This document shows, piece after piece, positions 5,166-6,475 of a DNA stretch of 6,475 nt. A program made the translations under genes and the position numbers. The notes under the pieces were generated by a model. The model saw only the letters and a program-made list of their open reading frames with translations, ran no database searches and was not told where the DNA came from. Each line of letters starts with the position of its first letter. Positions within the stretch are counted from its first letter, which is position 1. The stretch comes from CAG-307 sp964524125 (GTDB lineage Bacteria > Bacillota_I > Bacilli_A > Acholeplasmatales > Anaeroplasmataceae): the NCBI GenBank assembly GCA_964524125.1, contig CAZGBY010000066.1, positions 1 through 6,475 of the forward strand, given 5' to 3'.

Positions 5166-6242
5166 ATGGTACGTGATCGTTTAGATTTAATGGATAAAAG
5201 ATATGAAGAAGTAAATCAATTATTATCAGATCCAGATGTAGTATCTGATGTAAAAAAATTAATGGAATTATCAAAAGAACAACGACAACTTGAAAAAGTT
5301 GTAACTTTATATCATGAATATAAAAACTTAGAAGAAAATATTCCACTTCTTAAAGAAATGACTAAAGAACCTGATTCTGAAATGGTTCAAATGGCTCAAA
5401 TGGAACTAGATGACGCATATACAAGAATTGAACAATTAGAAGAAGAAATAAAGGTTTTATTACTTCCTAAAGATCCTAATGATGAAAAAGACGTTATTAT
5501 GGAAATTAGAGGTGCAGTTGGTGGTGATGAAGCTAATATCTTTGCAGGCGATTTATTTAGGATGTATTCTAAATATGCAGAATCAAAGGGTTGGAAGATT
5601 ACTATTTATGATTCTATGCCATCTGATATGGGTGGATACTCTCAAATTTCATTCAAAGTATCAGGTGAGGCTGTATATTCAACACTTAAATATGAATCTG
5701 GTGGTCATCGAGTTCAAAGAATTCCTGTAACAGAAGCAAATGGACGTATTCAAACATCAATTGCGACTGTACTTGTAATGCCTGAAGCTCAAGAAATTGA
5801 CTTTAAACTTGAAGATAAGGATATTAGAATTGATACTTTCTGTTCTTCAGGACCTGGTGGTCAAGGAGTTAATACTACATATTCTGCTGTACGTGTAACT
5901 TATATACCAACGGGTGAATATGTAGCTTGTCAAATTCATCGTTCTCAACATGAAAATAAAGCTACTGCGATGGAATTGCTTCGTACTAGAATCTATGAAA
6001 GAATGGTTGAAGCTGAAGCTGAAAAAACAGGTGCAACTCGTCAATCATTAATTGGTCATGGTGAACGTTCTGAAAAGATTAGAACATATAATTATCCACA
6101 AAATAGAGTAACTGATCATAGAATTGGTTTTTCTATTAATCGATTAGATGCGATTATTGATGGTAAACTTGATTTAGTTATTCAAGAATTAATTAATGAA
6201 AATCAAAAGAGATTATTATCTGCATCTGAGGAAGAAAATTAA
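5166..6242 (+). CDS. prfA: Peptide chain release factor 1
   Basis: RF1 recognises UAA and UAG in the ribosomal A site and triggers peptide release. The 358-residue product has an N-terminal helical domain (about 1-100), the GGDEA block at 119-123, the stop-codon tripeptide PVT at 187-189 and the catalytic GGQ at 231-233 within SSGPGGQGVNTT. The PxT tripeptide marks RF1; RF2 would have SPF. The C-terminal signature GERSEKIRTYNYPQNRVTDHR is intact. The recognition loop reads GRIQTS (193-198), where most RF1 proteins I recall have GRIHTS, so position 196 is Gln instead of His. Gln184, expected to help read the third base, is kept. The gene starts one base after the dnaB stop and is probably translationally coupled. 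The methyltransferase gene prmC, often found next to prfA, is not present before the terminator. Confidence 0.96.
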   Translation: MVRDRLDLMDKRYEEVNQLLSDPDVVSDVKKLMELSKEQRQLEKVVTLYHEYKNLEENIPLLKEMTKEPDSEMVQMAQMELDDAYTRIEQLEEEIKVLLLPKDPNDEKDVIMEIRGAVGGDEANIFAGDLFRMYSKYAESKGWKITIYDSMPSDMGGYSQISFKVSGEAVYSTLKYESGGHRVQRIPVTEANGRIQTSIATVLVMPEAQEIDFKLEDKDIRIDTFCSSGPGGQGVNTTYSAVRVTYIPTGEYVACQIHRSQHENKATAMELLRTRIYERMVEAEAEKTGATRQSLIGHGERSEKIRTYNYPQNRVTDHRIGFSINRLDAIIDGKLDLVIQELINENQKRLLSASEEEN

Positions 6243-6257
6243 GAAATATTTAGTTAT

Positions 6258-6310
6258 TAGTAAAAATAAGAAATTAACCGCGGTTGTTTTAATTTCTTAT
6301 TTTTTTACTA
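6258..6310 (+). terminator. Long hairpin terminator after prfA
   Basis: A 16-bp stem pairs 6262-6277 with 6289-6304 around an 11-base loop, CCGCGGTTGTT, and a run of seven Ts spans 6300-6306. The stem can be lengthened by pairing 6258-6261 with 6307-6310 if two Ts bulge out. The 5' arm begins with five As, so it may also stop transcription on the opposite strand. It begins about 15 bases after the prfA stop. The loop overlaps the 10-base palindrome AACCGCGGTT (6276-6285), the most GC-rich spot of the intergenic DNA. Confidence 0.85.
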
Positions 6311-6475
6311 TAAATTCAAAAAAAATAAAAATTTTTTTATTCACGTTTTTTGCCAATTTTCATTGAAATTTTAGCAAATATATTAAAATCTAAGTAAATT
6401 AAAGAGCGTTAGTTTTTAAATTTTCGAAAACTCAATTTTTGGCAATTTTTGGTGGGCTTTACAAATCAAAATTGT
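6311..6475. other. AT-rich intergenic DNA with no supported gene
   Basis: This 165-base tail has no ORF with a ribosome-binding site and no tRNA-like or rRNA-like structure. It holds an imperfect dyad at 6350-6377 (TTGC paired with GCAA at its ends), a TTTTCGAAAA palindrome at 6421-6430, and a tandem copy of CAATTTTTGG at 6433-6452. TTTACA at 6458-6463 could be a -35 element of a promoter whose -10 would lie beyond the window. None of these is strong enough to assign a function. Confidence 0.5.
6433..6452. repeat. Exact 10-base tandem duplication
   Basis: CAATTTTTGG occurs twice back to back (6433-6442 and 6443-6452). A related CAAAATTG lies at 6467-6474 and a GCCAATTTT at 6352-6360. The repeat is short and in AT-rich DNA, so it may be chance or a binding site. 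Confidence 0.6.

Noticed and set aside
181..6242. UGA reassigned to Trp, as in mycoplasmas
   Set aside because: No gene contains an in-frame TGA, and all Trp codons seen in rpsF, ssb, gdpP and prfA are TGG, so the standard code is the simpler reading.
6363..6389. Promoter TTGAAA...TAAAAT in the tail region
   Set aside because: The spacing is only 15 bases and both elements are weak. AT-rich DNA yields many such matches.

Overview
This is an AT-rich stretch of a low-GC, Firmicutes-type chromosome. Strong Shine-Dalgarno sites precede every gene, stops are TAA or TAG, and all Trp codons are TGG, so the standard code is used. The closest familiar layout is the Bacillus subtilis rpsF-ssb-rpsR / gdpP-rplI-dnaB neighbourhood. 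The AT-richness and the fused GdpP-L9 protein suggest a Bacilli/Erysipelotrichia/Mollicutes-related lineage; that placement is inference.

The window holds two plus-strand transcription units. Unit 1 has a good sigma-A-type promoter with an extended -10, a leader of about 64 nt with two hairpins, then rpsF (S6), ssb and rpsR (S18), and an intrinsic terminator at 1276-1302. Unit 2 has an extended -10 promoter near 1356, a Shine-Dalgarno sequence held in a small hairpin loop, then gdpP fused in frame to rplI (L9), dnaB (replicative helicase) and prfA (release factor 1), and a long hairpin terminator at 6258-6310. The last 165 bases are AT-rich with no gene that I can support.

Unit 1 makes the paired small-subunit proteins S6 and S18 together with SSB. 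Unit 2 combines c-di-AMP breakdown, a 50S protein, the replication-fork helicase and stop-codon recognition. These are core housekeeping genes. I see no mobile element, CRISPR array, phage or defence system.

The most notable signal is the single 805-residue ORF joining a full-length membrane-anchored GdpP (residues 1-658) to a full-length ribosomal protein L9 (659-805). The junction is one A away from a conventional ATGA stop/start overlap, and it keeps a plausible internal ribosome-binding site for L9. Smaller points are a His-to-Gln change in the codon-recognition loop of RF1, structured leaders upstream of rpsF and gdpP, and the absence of prmC directly after prfA.
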